64,000 bases of DNA, taken from Nymphaea colorata. Its lineage: Eukaryota; Streptophyta; Magnoliopsida; Nymphaeales; Nymphaeaceae. The position numbers and the translations under genes were made by a program. The stretch lies in contig NC_045144.1 in NCBI RefSeq assembly GCF_008831285.2, positions 24,071,716-24,135,715 of the forward strand, given 5' to 3'. Below the pieces are notes generated by a model. The model saw only the letters and a program-made list of their open reading frames with translations. It made no database searches and had not been told where the DNA came from. Positions 51,165 to 62,377 of this stretch are shown piece by piece (position 1 is the stretch's first letter; each line of letters opens with the position of its first letter).

Positions 51165-52617
51165 AGCTTTTGTGGAATGGACAGGAGGCATCTCCACTGA
51201 AACGTAAAGACATTTACAATCATATCAGGAAGAGAGACCCATTTTTTATATACATGTTCTAAAAGAAGCTCCCAACTATTGATAGAATCCAGAGGTGTGG
51301 GGTATTACTGGCGAACGGCTAGGGATGAAGATTGAAGAAATAGTTGACCATGTGTTGCTGTGTTCCTGAAAATGTAGGTTGGCAGAACCCGGTGTAGGGC
51401 TCAGCATCAGGCCGGAACAGGTTGGCCTAGGGCTGACCCGAAGCTCTTGCTGGTGGCCCAAGCCGGTCCCCTTAGCTATCAGGCCAACTCGGACCATCAA
51501 TACCGGACTTTGTGGTTTTTTTAAATTGCAGGGCCAGCTCCGCCTAGTGTTTTTTTTTTTTTTGCGTCTGGCCGGCTCATGTGTCAAATAACCTACGAAA
51601 GACCTACTCATCATGGGACCGATACCTAACTATCCATCATGTACCCGGCCCACTGCCCACCCTTAATCGGGTGATTGGTGGGTCGGATGCTCAATATTAA
51701 TGTTCGTACCAACATGTTCTTCTTGAAAGAAAGGAAAGAAAGGATGGAAGCGGAAGTTACACATACTTTTGGTGAAGAAACGTAGGTCTATGTATCTTAA
51801 GAGTCTAAAACTTGTGGAAAGAAAGAAATGCAGGCTTACATTATTGTACAGGGGTAGTTAACGCTGCACAAGTCAAGACAACTTGGATTCAACTTCAAGT
51901 GCCTTGAAACAACTCGGCTTGACGTCAATTTGTTTATAAACAAGTTAAGTTTGAGTTTAAATTTATATTTGGAATGTCAAACGAGTCAAGCTCGGAGTTG
52001 TAAAATGAGTTAACGAATTAAATGAGTTAAAAAACTATATAGATTCATATTGTGAAGTTGGATTTTTTATTTGGATATGACTTGTCATCATTCGTATTCA
52101 AATTGGACTTTGAATCTGAGCTAGTATATGAATATTTAAAAAAAAAATAGATACCAATATATCTAATTCAAATCTGATCCATTGGTATCCCTATTAATGA
52201 AGAACATATGATTTGCTAATGTGTTGCATTTCTCGGACTTGTTTGCATGGTGTTGCTGCTGGTTAGGATGGAGAAGAGCATGGTAGCATGCATGCACCGA
52301 AATTGTTCAATAGAGGTGGTTTGGTTGGAAACTCGATTCATATCCAATATATTGACATCCCCTTTGTTGCCCCCGAGTCCCCGACATTATATATATATAG
52401 GACTATACTTGGACGGGTGTGCAAGTTAAAAATTTTTCAATAGCTTTAAAACTTGTGACAAAAAAATTAATCATTCATCGAAATATTCTTATCATATATC
52501 CAAATGAACAGACCATTTCAGAACATGAGTTTTCCGACACTTTGCAATAGCTAGAACTTATGGAATGACTGACCATAGGCTTGAAGTCGACGGAAGGTGA
52601 TGACAAAAAGGACCTGC
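51165..52617. other. Intergenic DNA right of the copia element
   Basis: The first part continues the pre-insertion locus. A GC-rich patch with ggccgg and cccggcc words lies at about 51375-51690 and looks like decayed transposon DNA. A CTCGAG/AACTCGG-type repeat lies at about 51850-52030, related to 7290-7480. No gene recognised. Confidence 0.45.
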
Positions 52618-52800
52618 AATTTAATGAGGAAAACAACTCCAATAACAAGAATAATTCAAAGGGCGTTAATTGCTGTCACCACCAGCTTCCTCACCACGGC
52701 CATAATTAATTTAAGAACGGCCCACCAACTTGATGCTCGGCGTACGATCTATCTGCATTGACCGAACCGGTACCGGAAATTAACCTTCGTTTCGACGGTA
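52618..52800 (+). promoter_or_regulatory. Upstream segment shared by LecRK copies 2 and 3
   Basis: The segment contains attgctgtca, caccagc, acggcc, accaacttga and accgaa in the same order as 57488-57640. It lies about 570-750 bp before the copy 2 start, but about 2.7 kb before the copy 3 start. It marks the duplicated unit and may carry promoter elements. A regulatory role is inferred from conservation only. Confidence 0.5.
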
Positions 52801-53244
52801 CTTTTCCTAATCCTTTTTACATCTTCACAAAAAATATGGGCGTGTTCCTTCCCAATTCATATAATATCTTATACAATCCGAATTGGTAATTCTGAGCTAA
52901 TTGGTAAGAAGATTATAAAAAAAAAAGACTAGTATAATCATTTCTTAAATAAATGATCCAAAATCATTTGAAAACCACATTGTTAATTAGCCTCTTGTGG
53001 AAATATTCAAGGAAAGTGAAAAGATATTAATGGTGTGTATCTTGGTACATGCAAGATTTAAAAATTATGCTATTGTTAAATGTTCCACAGTAATTTTTCC
53101 ATTTCACTGCATCTGCATGTCCTTGAAATGAGAGCAAATAAATATTTTATTTGATCTTCTTTTTAGTTTTTATTCCTTTTCAAGGTAACCCTTTTGTTGG
53201 TTCATTTAAAATCCAAAATTGAGATTCTCATAGCCAGCAAGAAT

Positions 53245-53252
53245 TATAAATT
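53245..53252 (+). promoter_or_regulatory. TATA-like core of LecRK copy 2
   Basis: TATAAATT lies 118-123 bp before the start codon and is followed by ccagcc. The same word order, AATAAATTCCAGCC, is found before copy 3 (from 60283). Position and conservation suit a core promoter, but this is not proven. Confidence 0.4.
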
Positions 53253-53367
53253 CCAGCCATTCGTCCTTGGTCCCTTCCTATCCATACATAAAGAGAGCTC
53301 CATACACCAAATGGTGAGGACGAATCCCTTGTGAATATTTATGTGATCTTCATCTATCTTCTGTATC

Positions 53368-55430
53368 ATGGCACTTCAGAACTCAAGGTTTCTCCTCTTC
53401 TTCCTTCATCTTCTAGCTCATATCTGCAGCTCACCTGCAACTTCCACGAATAGCACCTTTCGTTTCAATCGCTTCCGCCCATCAGATCTGAGTCTATCTG
53501 GCTCTGCAACTGTTATCAAAACCGGGGCCCTTCGCCTAACTGACTGTCAGCTTACGAGGGATGATCCAGGAAAAAACGGCCACGCATTTTACCCAACCAC
53601 TCTGCAATTCAAAAACTCTGAGAATGCTAAGACAAATCAATCGTTCAGTACTCGTTTCGTGTTCGAAATTGTATCGGAGCTCCAGGAGTCAGGTGGCCAT
53701 GGCTTCGCCTTCATCGTGGCGCCCTCCACCAACTTCTCCGGAGCCATGGGAGACCGCTATCTCGGCCTCTTCAACCAGGGGAACAACGGAAACCAAAGCA
53801 ATCATACATTTGCAGTTGAATTCGACACAGTTCAACAAGCAACTTTGAAGGATAAAGATGCAAACCATGTGGGCGTCGACGTTAACAGTGTGATATCCTA
53901 TGCCTCTGCACCTGCTGCTTACTATACGGAGCTTGGCAGGAAAGAAAATGTGATTCTGGACAGCCGGACGCGCATTCAAGCATGGATTGAGTACGATGGC
54001 AACGAGAAGCAGCTGAATGCCGCCATAGCTCCATTGTCACACCCACTCAAACCTAACCGTTCCCTCATATCATATCCCATCGATCTATCTCCTGTTTTGA
54101 ACGAACACATGTATGTTGGCTTCTCTTCTGGTACGCTAGCTCTAGCAAGCAAGCACTATATCTTGGCATGGAGCTTCGCGATGGACGGAAAAGCACCAGA
54201 ACTGGACCTCTCAAGCCTTCCCTCTATTCCTCGTGATCGTACTCCTCCTCTCAAGCCTTCCCTCTATTCCTCGTGATCGTACTCCTCTGTGGAAGTCGTT
54301 TAAGTTATTCTTGTCCGTTTTTGTAGCATTAGGGGCTCTGTTGTTGCTCATCATCACTGTTATCATTTCTTATTGGATCAAAAGGAAGAGGAAGCTGACG
54401 TCTGAGAAGATAGAAGGATGGGAGATGGACTACCCACATAGGTTCCCGTACAGGGAACTCTACAGGGGAACCAACGGTTTCAAGCAGGAGTTGGGGAGAG
54501 GAGGTTTTGGCGTTGTCTACAAAGGTGTGCTGCCCAGAAGCAGAATGGAGGTTGCAGTCAAGAGAGTATCACATGATTCAAAGCAGGGGATAAGGGAGTT
54601 TGTCGCAGAAGTATCCAGCTTGGGGAGGATGAGGCACAGAATCCTGGTCCAATTGCAGGGTTGGTGTAGAAGAGGTGAAGAGCTGCTTCTCGTCTATGAA
54701 TTCATGCCAAACGAGAGTCTGGATAGCCATCTTTTTGAGATGAAACGGAGCAGCCTCGGTTGGGAGCAGAGATTCAATATTGTAAAGGGAATTGCTTCCG
54801 GCCTGCTGTATCTTCACGAAGAGTGGGAGCAAGTCGTCGTGCACAGAGATGTTAAAAGCAAGTAATGTGTTGTTGGATGGTGATCTCAACGGCAGGTTGG
54901 GTGATTTTGGACTCGCCAGACTCTATGATCATGGGACCAATCCCAAGACTACCCACATAGTCGGGAGTTTCGGTTACATGGCGCCGGAGCTGTCCCGCAC
55001 CAGCAAGTCCACGACGAGGTCCGATGTCTACTCTTATGGCGTCCTTCTCCTGGAGGTGGCCTGTGGAAGGAGGCCCATTGAACGAGAGAGGCCCCCTGAG
55101 GAGGTTGTTCTGGTGGAGTTAGTCCGTTCGCTGTGGAAGGGTGGGCGAATACTGGACGCGATGGACAAGAGGCTGGGGAATAACTACGTGGTGGATGAAG
55201 CAGAACTTATTCTGAAGCTGGGCGTGCTCTGTTCACAGTCAGCACCGGAATCAAGGCCAACCATGGGGCAATTGACTCAGTTTCTTAATGGTGAGGCCTC
55301 CTTACAAGAATATCTAAGGTACAAGGATCTGATTATTCAAGAAGATGCCAGCATGGACCAACTGATGCTGCACAATCCTTCGTCGGGGAAGGTATCTATA
55401 TCATCAACCTCAGGAAACTCAGGCTCATAA
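53368..55430 (+). pseudogene. L-type lectin receptor kinase copy 2, two frameshifts
   Basis: The start at 53368 (tatcATGGC) matches copy 3. Frame one (302 codons, to 54276) encodes a signal peptide (RFLLFFLHLLAHICSSPATS) and a whole legume-lectin domain with FAVEFDTVQQATLKDKDANH and HYILAWSFAMDGKAPELDL. An exact 40-bp tandem duplication then shifts the frame before the membrane span. Frame two (54287-54865) holds the span (LLLIITVIISYW), GRGGFGVVYKG, AVKRV and HRDVK, and ends because AAAA at 54854-54857 has one A more than copy 3. Frame three (to 55430) holds DFGLARLYDHG, APELSR and the kinase C-lobe. HRNLV is changed to HRILV. The kinase cannot be made as a whole; frame one could give a secreted lectin. 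Confidence 0.87.
54207..54286 (+). repeat. Exact 40-bp tandem duplication in LecRK copy 2
   Basis: 54207-54246 and 54247-54286 are identical, starting cctctcaagccttccctc and ending cgtactcct. Copy 3 has the segment once. Because 40 is not a multiple of three, it throws the reading frame and creates a stop at 54274-54276. The perfect identity suggests a recent slippage event, or an assembly error. Confidence 0.92.
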
Positions 55431-56220
55431 ATTATGCAGACAACTCCAGCATCTCATTGCAGTGACATCAGTTGAAGCCATTGATCAAGTTGTGAAGCAT
55501 TCTGTAGTTCTGAATAGGACACTCTGCTTGAGGTTCCACATGACCGGTTTGGTTGTGAGAACTCTTGTTTTTAGTTGTTTTTTAATAATCTGGTCACCCT
55601 ATACCATTTCCCAGTCCACGTATAGGTATCGCCTACCACAATGTGTATACATAATCGAATTACAGCACTTTACATAATATTATTTTTAATTCTCTAAACT
55701 CGATCAGGAGTTCACCACCTTGACCTAGTCCACCGCTTAAATAGTGAAGAAATGATCACGGCTTCTCATTTCCCCCATTGTTTTAACGTTACTTCTTCTC
55801 GTTGCATTTTATATGTTTTAAAAATTATATTATTCTCAATATGAACTTAATTTCCACTAACAATTATATATTTTACGTTCTACTCGTTAAGATGCTCTTT
55901 ATTTGTTTATACTTTCTTGCATCCACCGTCCTCCACCCCCGCTTTTTTTTAATTTGTTTCTACTTATATAGTTATTCTTTATACAGTTATTCTATAAGCA
56001 AGTGTTTTTCCCCTTAGTTAAGCCATGGGTTGAGTAGTGTCAAATCCGGTGGTAAGATCGCCATTTATTTAACTCACATATAAAACCCTCCTTCCTTTTT
56101 GGTAGATTTTGAGGGTTAAAAAATTTTCATGAGAGAGGTTGAATAGAAGTTGGACTAAAGTTTTAAATTTTGACACTCACCAAAATATCAATTTTTAAAA
56201 TTTGTATATATGACAATTTT
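55431..56220. other. 3' flank of LecRK copy 2
   Basis: The first 60 bases (acaactccagcatc, cattgcag, catca) match the region after the stop of copy 3, so this is the shared 3' UTR. The rest is AT-rich with no gene. Several AATAAA-like words occur but none can be fixed as the poly(A) signal. Confidence 0.5.
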
Positions 56221-56650
56221 GACACAGGCCCCATGTGCCCCCTTGGGCCGGGTCGGGCCGGCCCGGCCCTCTAAAACCCGGCCCGGGTCGGCCCGTCGGG
56301 CCTGAAACCCGGGCCGGGTACCGGGCCTGGTCCACAGAAATCAGGCCCGGCCCAGCCTGTTTGGCGGACCCGGCCCGTGCTCTGGACCCGACTTGCGCTC
56401 CGGACACGACCCGCGCTCGACCGCCCGAGCGGTGAGTGTCTCGTCCAGGCCCTCCACTGCTCGCCTACCGAACGGCAGGTAGGCGGTGGTTTTTCACCGG
56501 CAGGCCACCCAACTTCGTGGATGGCCGCCGGCGGATGCCGCCAGGACGGCCGGCCATCGCGGCGGAGAGGGAGGGGAGTTGCGGGGCTGCGGTGGACGGA
56601 GGCCGAGAGGGAGGGGAGCGAGAAGGAGAGGGAGGGGAGAAGGAAGTAAA
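56221..56650. other. GC-rich island with ggcccggcc repeats
   Basis: About 430 bp of very GC- and CpG-rich DNA lies abruptly in AT-rich surroundings. The left third is a chain of gggccgg, cccggcc and gggtacc words forming overlapping palindromes. The right two thirds are purine-rich (gagagggagggg). Open frames exist on both strands, but only because stop codons are rare in such composition. It resembles the interior of non-autonomous plant DNA transposons. No ends or target duplication were identified. Confidence 0.45.
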
Positions 56651-57487
56651 AGTAAATAACTAAATACAGTTGGGTTTTCTTCCAAAAATGTATCTTTTGA
56701 AAATCGTTCCTAATGAAGGTTCATTAAGACTATAGTTCAAATCTTATATATATGTTCCCTAGTATTTCCTAATATTTTCTAGTATCTCATGCAATATTAC
56801 TTTCAAAGCCTAGTGATTCGTTACAAAAATGTAAAAAATAAAAAAACATAAACCAGCAATAAATTGCACCAGATTTGCACCAGCAATTTATCGCCGCTAC
56901 AATCTCTGGCCCTACCTCAATTTTTTTTTAGAAAAATTATATGTAAATTTTAGAAAATTTTACTTGTTCTATATATAAATTTTGAAAAAAGATATTTCTA
57001 CTTGTGACAAAATTTAAAAATGTTAATTTGGCCCTCCTCTTAAAAAAATTGTGGGTGTGCCCGTGAAGGTGTCTAAGGTACAAATTAATTAAACCGATGA
57101 AATAAGTCACCACAACAGCCAGCTGACCCGGCGAAGGGAATAGAAAAAAATAACGTCTTCGGCCACATTCATAACCTTGGCAAATAATAATTATTGAGAG
57201 CCGTGGCCAAAAAGATCTTAGCCAAGGCACGGACATGGCGAAAAACGCCACTCGCCACTGGCCATTGTTTTTCTTTTCATCCAAATCCCGGAACTAATTA
57301 ATTAATTGGATGTACGAATAAGTTCTCCGGTTTTATAAAATCTCATAACAAGTAAATAACTATTCAAACTTATATACACGTCAACACAAAGAAGCCATAT
57401 TTTCAGAATGTAAAGTTTGCCTATGTTTTGCGACAGGTCGATCTCATCAAATAAATGAAAACGTAGTCGATAGACTTGGTCACTGCA
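56651..57487. other. Intergenic DNA, no gene recognised
   Basis: AT-rich. A 115-codon minus-strand frame (57284-56937) has no recognisable domain and low-complexity ends. Confidence 0.45.
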
Positions 57488-57640
57488 ATTCAATGAAGAA
57501 TATTCAAAGAAGTTTATTGCTGTCAGCCTGTCACCAGCGCATATTTAATTTGACAACGGCCGAACCAACTTGACGCTTGGCGGACGATTTGCCTTCACCG
57601 AATGGCTATAGGAAACCGTTACTTCCAGTTTCCCTAAACT
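57488..57640 (+). promoter_or_regulatory. Upstream segment shared with LecRK copy 2, displaced
   Basis: This is the homologue of 52618-52800: attgctgtca, caccagc, acggcc, accaacttga and accgaa recur in order. It lies 2.7 kb before the copy 3 start, compared with about 0.6 kb in copy 2, so about 2.2 kb was gained here or lost there. Confidence 0.5.
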
Positions 57641-59444
57641 GGACCAAATATCTATCTTAAATAAATGGACCACTATGTATATATATAGGGCGATATTTCA
57701 TTATATGAGACGCAAAGACAGTGATGTTTTTCTTAATTTAAGAGGAGAAAGAAGAAATAATCAGGAAAATGGTACTAGACCTGACTTTTGGTTGGTAATG
57801 AATCCTCAAAGTCCACCTTTCATTATCTCTTGGAGAGAAAAAAAAAGGTGCCAAGAAGATGATGGGCACTCACAATTTATAGTTCCAAAGTATATATTTA
57901 TAATAAGTGTGGCCCAGCTGAGTCAAGCACGAGCTTGTCTGAACTTAGAAAACTCGGCCTCTATAGAACAGGCTCGAATTTAATGAGACTATCGATTTGA
58001 GCTAGAGCTTAAGTTTGTCTCATTTCTTTTGACTTGTTGACTTATTTATTTGCTAGTCATTTAACTATTCGCTCATTGTATTTCAGCATTCATTATGCAG
58101 TTGAGTCCAGTCGAGTTTAAATGGGTCAAATTCTTACAACTCAAATCGGAAGCTCGACTCATATATGTCTTTTGACATTTTTCAAATAAGTTTATATCTT
58201 AACACCAGTTGAAGCTGACTTGACTTGTTGTGCAGCGCTGTGTGACATTAAGTGAATTTTCCAAAAACATTTTTGTCTTTTGACATTTTTCAAATAAGTT
58301 TATATATCTTTTTCTTCATCCTTCTCCTTCTGCAAAACTCTCTACTCAGTTTAAGTTAACTGCAGAACCATTTTGGTTGTAAAATAAAGTAACAATAATA
58401 TCCTACAAATATTTTATTTGATGGGTTATGCATCCAGTTGGATTTGGTCGCATGTATTTACCATGCCCTCACTTGGCGTCTTGGAGGGTGCTGTATTGAG
58501 GAGCAAAATTGTTTACATGCACACCCTTGCATACAAAAAAATTGTTCACAGGAATTTTCAAAATGACCAAAATGCCCTTACCTAAGTAAATATATGTTCT
58601 TTTAGAAAGACAAAAAATGATTATAAAAAGTTAAAAATATAAAATGTACATTTCTTAATAAAAAAATACGAAAAATGCCTCAACCTCCTTTTCTTGAGTG
58701 TATATTTGTTTATAAACACACCTGTACATGCCACTTAATGTCATTGAGTTATGTTGATTTGAGATTAAGGGTCTTGCCTCCCCACTCCCTCCAACTTCAT
58801 ATGTCTTTAATTTAGGATTTGTAAGAAAAGCAAGCTATTGTATTCTTATGTGATGGTCCTTTTATAATTTTCTTCTTCTCTAAAGTACACTAGGAACATT
58901 CATTTCTTATATATGTGATCGAAGTTCTTCCTATAGCGAAAATGCTTTGCTTCGTAGAAGTTCCTGAATTCTTTTTGGTAATTCTTTTTGGTAATTCTTT
59001 TTCATCTCATTCCGTGCCATAATCAAGTTGAAAATTTGAGGTACCGAACTAATAAAAAAAAGGGTCCCACAATAGCTAGCCTTAAATATTGAACAAAATA
59101 AAATTATAAAAAAATCATATACTAATTATCCAATCCCATCTGTCGTGCATATATCCTTAGACTGTCGTGTATGCCAAATCTCTAATATATTTTACAAAAA
59201 TATTCAATATGAAAACAGATACTGTCTTTGTCGCCTTTTCATTACTCAAATTATTTCCTTTAATTTATCGTACCTGACCGTTTCTACATTCACATAAGTT
59301 ATCGTAAAACATATAGTGTTCTCATATATCGAAAGCTAGTCTTATTGTCTTAAGTTAACCGTCGACCTTATTGTGTAAACTAAGCAACAAAAGCATGCAA
59401 TATGAAATTAAACCCACTCTACACAAATTGATAGCATCAAGATG

Positions 59445-59483
<39 letters not shown>

Positions 59484-60282
59484 TGGATTAGCTAATCGAC
59501 ATGAAGCACTGTCCACTTTGGCGTTTATGATTTTTTCTTGCATTTGAATTTGCACCGATACAAAAAATAATAAATGAAAAATCATGAGGTAGCGTACTCA
59601 AAATTAAAAGAAACAGCAAACATGTGTCGCATGCATAAAGTTTAATATCAGACAGACTTTCTACCACTGTTTTTCGTCAAAATCCATTTCAAATATTTTT
59701 TTTAATCTTTAATTTCTTTTTCAACTCAAATTTTCATAACATTAAATAATTACCAATTTTGAGTTTATTTCTGTTGAGATAAAAATGGCGGTAAAATTAT
59801 ATTCTTGTTTGTAATTTATTATTTATCCTTGGAAATCATATATGTAACTTGCTATGAGCTTATGAATAACTTTTCTTTTTTAGGCTAATATAACATTTTT
59901 ATAAAAAGAAAAAAAACCAATGAAATTTCTCTATTTTATTTTTTTATCATTAATTACTTCTTTGGAAAAGAAAAAAAATTGTTATACCATGCTGCATCTA
60001 TAGAGGTACATTTATTAAGATATCTTTTTATTCCACAGTAAAAGAGCATTCTTTCCCAATAAATTTAATTTAAACAATGTAGTGATCATGGCCAATCTCG
60101 TATAAAGATTAAAAATAGGAAAGACATCAATTTGTCAATATAAAAGATATGTGAAACTTAGATTATTAAGTTTTTATGACATGTTTGAACTGGAACTACT
60201 ATTTATGATTATATTTATGAAAATATGCACAAAAGATAGCGACTATTTTGAAAAAGAACTGTAATTCCATTGACCTGCCACA
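57641..60282. other. Expanded spacer upstream of LecRK copy 3
   Basis: No gene. The spacer holds a CTCGAG-related patch (about 57905-58160) and a duplicated 32-bp segment beginning tgtcttttgacatttttc at 58166 and 58274. There is also a 12-bp inverted pair TGACATTAAGTG (58243-58254) and CACTTAATGTCA (58732-58743), a tandem attctttttggta pair near 58970-59000, and an (AT)n run at 59450-59478. One or more small non-coding insertions probably account for the extra length compared with copy 2. Confidence 0.45.
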
Positions 60283-60296
60283 AATAAATTCCAGCC
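60283..60296 (+). promoter_or_regulatory. Candidate core promoter of LecRK copy 3
   Basis: AATAAATTCCAGCC lies about 80 bp before the start codon and corresponds to TATAAATTCCAGCC before copy 2. The first T of the TATA word is changed here. Weak evidence, based on conservation and position. Confidence 0.35.
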
Positions 60297-60370
60297 CCGG
60301 CACCCACTGTCCCCGACCAGCGGAAACAAACACACTGTGACTTCAGCAATTTCCAACCCTCTTCTCTATC

Positions 60371-62377
60371 ATGGCCATTCATCTGCCATGGTTTCTCCTC
60401 TTTTTTCTTCTTTCTCACGTCCGCACATCACCTGCAACTTCCCTCAACAGCACCTTTTCCTTCAATGGCTTCCAACCGTCAGACCTGAGCTTATCTGGCT
60501 TTGCAACTGTTATCAGCACGGGGGCTCTTCAACTGACCAACGGTCAACGTACCATGAATCTTCCAGGCATCACAGGACAAGCGTTCTACCCGGCCATTCT
60601 CCAATTCAAAAAGGGTCCTTCGGCTACGACTACTCGATCTTTCAGCACACATTTTCTCTTCGAAATCGTATCCAAGGACCAGAAACCAGGTGGTCATGGC
60701 TTCGCCTTCGTCTTGGCACCCTCCACCAACTTCTGCTCTGCCTCTGGAGGCCCCTTCCTCGGCTTCGTCAACCAGTCGAACAACGTAAACCCAAACAATC
60801 ATATATTCGCAGTTGAATTCGACACAGTTCAACAAGTAGATTTGGAAGACAGAGATGGAAACCATGTGGGCATCGACGTCAATGGTGTGATCTCCAATAC
60901 CTCCGAATCTGCTGCTTATTATACAGAGCTTAACAAGAAAGAAACGGTGCTTCTGGACAGCCAGACGCCCATCCAAGCATGGATTGAATATGACGGGAAG
61001 GGGAAGCAGCTGAATGTCACCATAGCCCCATTGTCGCACCCACTCAAGCCTACCCGCTCGCTCATATCATATTCCATTGACCTGTCTCCTATTCTGCTTG
61101 AACACATGTATGTTGGCTTCTCTTCTGGTACGCAAAAGCTATTCAGCAAGCACTATATCTTGGCTTGGAGCTTCACGATGGAAGGAAAAGCACAAGAGTT
61201 GGACCTCTCACGCCTTCCTTCTGTTCCTCGGGATCGTACTCCTCTAGGGAAGTCTTTAAAGCTGTACCTATACCTTTCTGTAGCATTAGTGATTATATTG
61301 TTTCTCATTATTACAATTAGCATCTGTTATTGGACCCATAAGAAGAGTAAGCTCACATCTGAGAAGGTAGAGGAATGGGAGATGGACTACCCACATAGGT
61401 TCCCGTACAGGGAACTCTACAGGGCAACCAAGGGTTTCAAGGAGGAGTTGGGGAAAGGAGGTTTCGGCAGCGTCTACAAAGGTGTGCTGCCCAGGAGCGG
61501 AATGGAAGTTGCAGTGAAAAAAGTATCACATAGTTCGAAGCAGGGGATAAGAGAGTTTGTGGCAGAAGTATCAAGCTTGGGGAGGATGAGACACAGAAAC
61601 CTGGTCCAGTTGCAGGGTTGGTGTAGACGAGGCGAGGAGCTGCTCCTTGCCTATGAATTCATGCCAAAGGGGAGTCTGGACAGTCATCTTTTTGGGATAA
61701 GAAGGAAAAGCCTGAGTTGGGAACAGAGGTTCAAGATTGTCAAGGGAATTGCTTCTGGTCTGCTGTATCTGCATGAGGAGTGGGAGCAAGTGGTTGTGCA
61801 CAGAGACGTTAAAGCGAGTAATGTATTGTTGGATGGTGATCTAAATGGCAGGTTGGGTGATTTTGGGCTTTCTAGACTCTATGAGCATGGGACCAACCCC
61901 AAAACAACCAAAATCGTTGGGAGTTTTGGGTACATGGCGCCGGAGCTTTCCCGCACCTGCAAGTTCACGACGAGCTCCGATGTGTACTCTTATGGTGCCT
62001 TGCTCCTAGAGATGGCCTGTGGAAGGAGGCCTATTGAGCCAGAGAGACCCTGCGACGAGATGATTCTGGTGGAGTTAGTCCACTCTCTGTGGAAGGGTGG
62101 ACGAATACTGGACGCCATGGACAACAAGCTTGGGAATAGCTATGTGGTGGAGGAAGCAGAGCTTGTGCTGAAGCTTGGCGTGCTCTGTTCACAGGCTGCA
62201 CCTGAATCAAGGCCAAACATGCGGCAACTGACTCAGTTTCTCAATGGTGGTGCCTCCCTACAAGATCTGGAATGCCATAATATTGTTATTCAAGACGATC
62301 CAGGCATGGACCAACTAATTCTGCAGTACTCTTCCTCTGCCATTCTATCATCAACTTCAGGAAACTCAGGATCATAA
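60371..62377 (+). CDS. L-type lectin-domain receptor-like kinase, intact (copy 3)
   Basis: This 668-residue, intronless membrane receptor kinase has the usual length for LecRKs. The start (tatcATGGC) gives a signal peptide (about residues 1-21) and matches the paralogs. The legume-lectin domain spans about 26-275, with GGHGFAF (107-113) and FAVEFDT (146-152). By alignment with legume lectins the metal-site residues E149, D151, D160 and H165 are kept, while the Asn position is Gln155 and the sugar-site Asp is His109, as often in LecRKs. The membrane span is about 298-321. The kinase has GKGGFGSVYKG (361-371), K383, E399, HRD with D480, DFG with D497 and APE (523-525), so it is an RD kinase predicted active. 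Sites at N26, N134, N176 and N215 fit N-glycosylation. Family members sense extracellular signals in defence or development; the ligand here is unknown. Confidence 0.95.
   Translation: MAIHLPWFLLFFLLSHVRTSPATSLNSTFSFNGFQPSDLSLSGFATVISTGALQLTNGQRTMNLPGITGQAFYPAILQFKKGPSATTTRSFSTHFLFEIVSKDQKPGGHGFAFVLAPSTNFCSASGGPFLGFVNQSNNVNPNNHIFAVEFDTVQQVDLEDRDGNHVGIDVNGVISNTSESAAYYTELNKKETVLLDSQTPIQAWIEYDGKGKQLNVTIAPLSHPLKPTRSLISYSIDLSPILLEHMYVGFSSGTQKLFSKHYILAWSFTMEGKAQELDLSRLPSVPRDRTPLGKSLKLYLYLSVALVIILFLIITISICYWTHKKSKLTSEKVEEWEMDYPHRFPYRELYRATKGFKEELGKGGFGSVYKGVLPRSGMEVAVKKVSHSSKQGIREFVAEVSSLGRMRHRNLVQLQGWCRRGEELLLAYEFMPKGSLDSHLFGIRRKSLSWEQRFKIVKGIASGLLYLHEEWEQVVVHRDVKASNVLLDGDLNGRLGDFGLSRLYEHGTNPKTTKIVGSFGYMAPELSRTCKFTTSSDVYSYGALLLEMACGRRPIEPERPCDEMILVELVHSLWKGGRILDAMDNKLGNSYVVEEAELVLKLGVLCSQAAPESRPNMRQLTQFLNGGASLQDLECHNIVIQDDPGMDQLILQYSSSAILSSTSGNSGS

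Noticed and set aside
56195-56685. Several frames of 60-90 codons on both strands
   Set aside because: The GC-rich composition suppresses stop codons; the peptides are Pro/Gly/Arg low-complexity and overlap each other.
60337-61149. Long alternative frames over the intact LecRK on both strands
   Set aside because: They are shadows of the 668-codon gene, which has full domain support.
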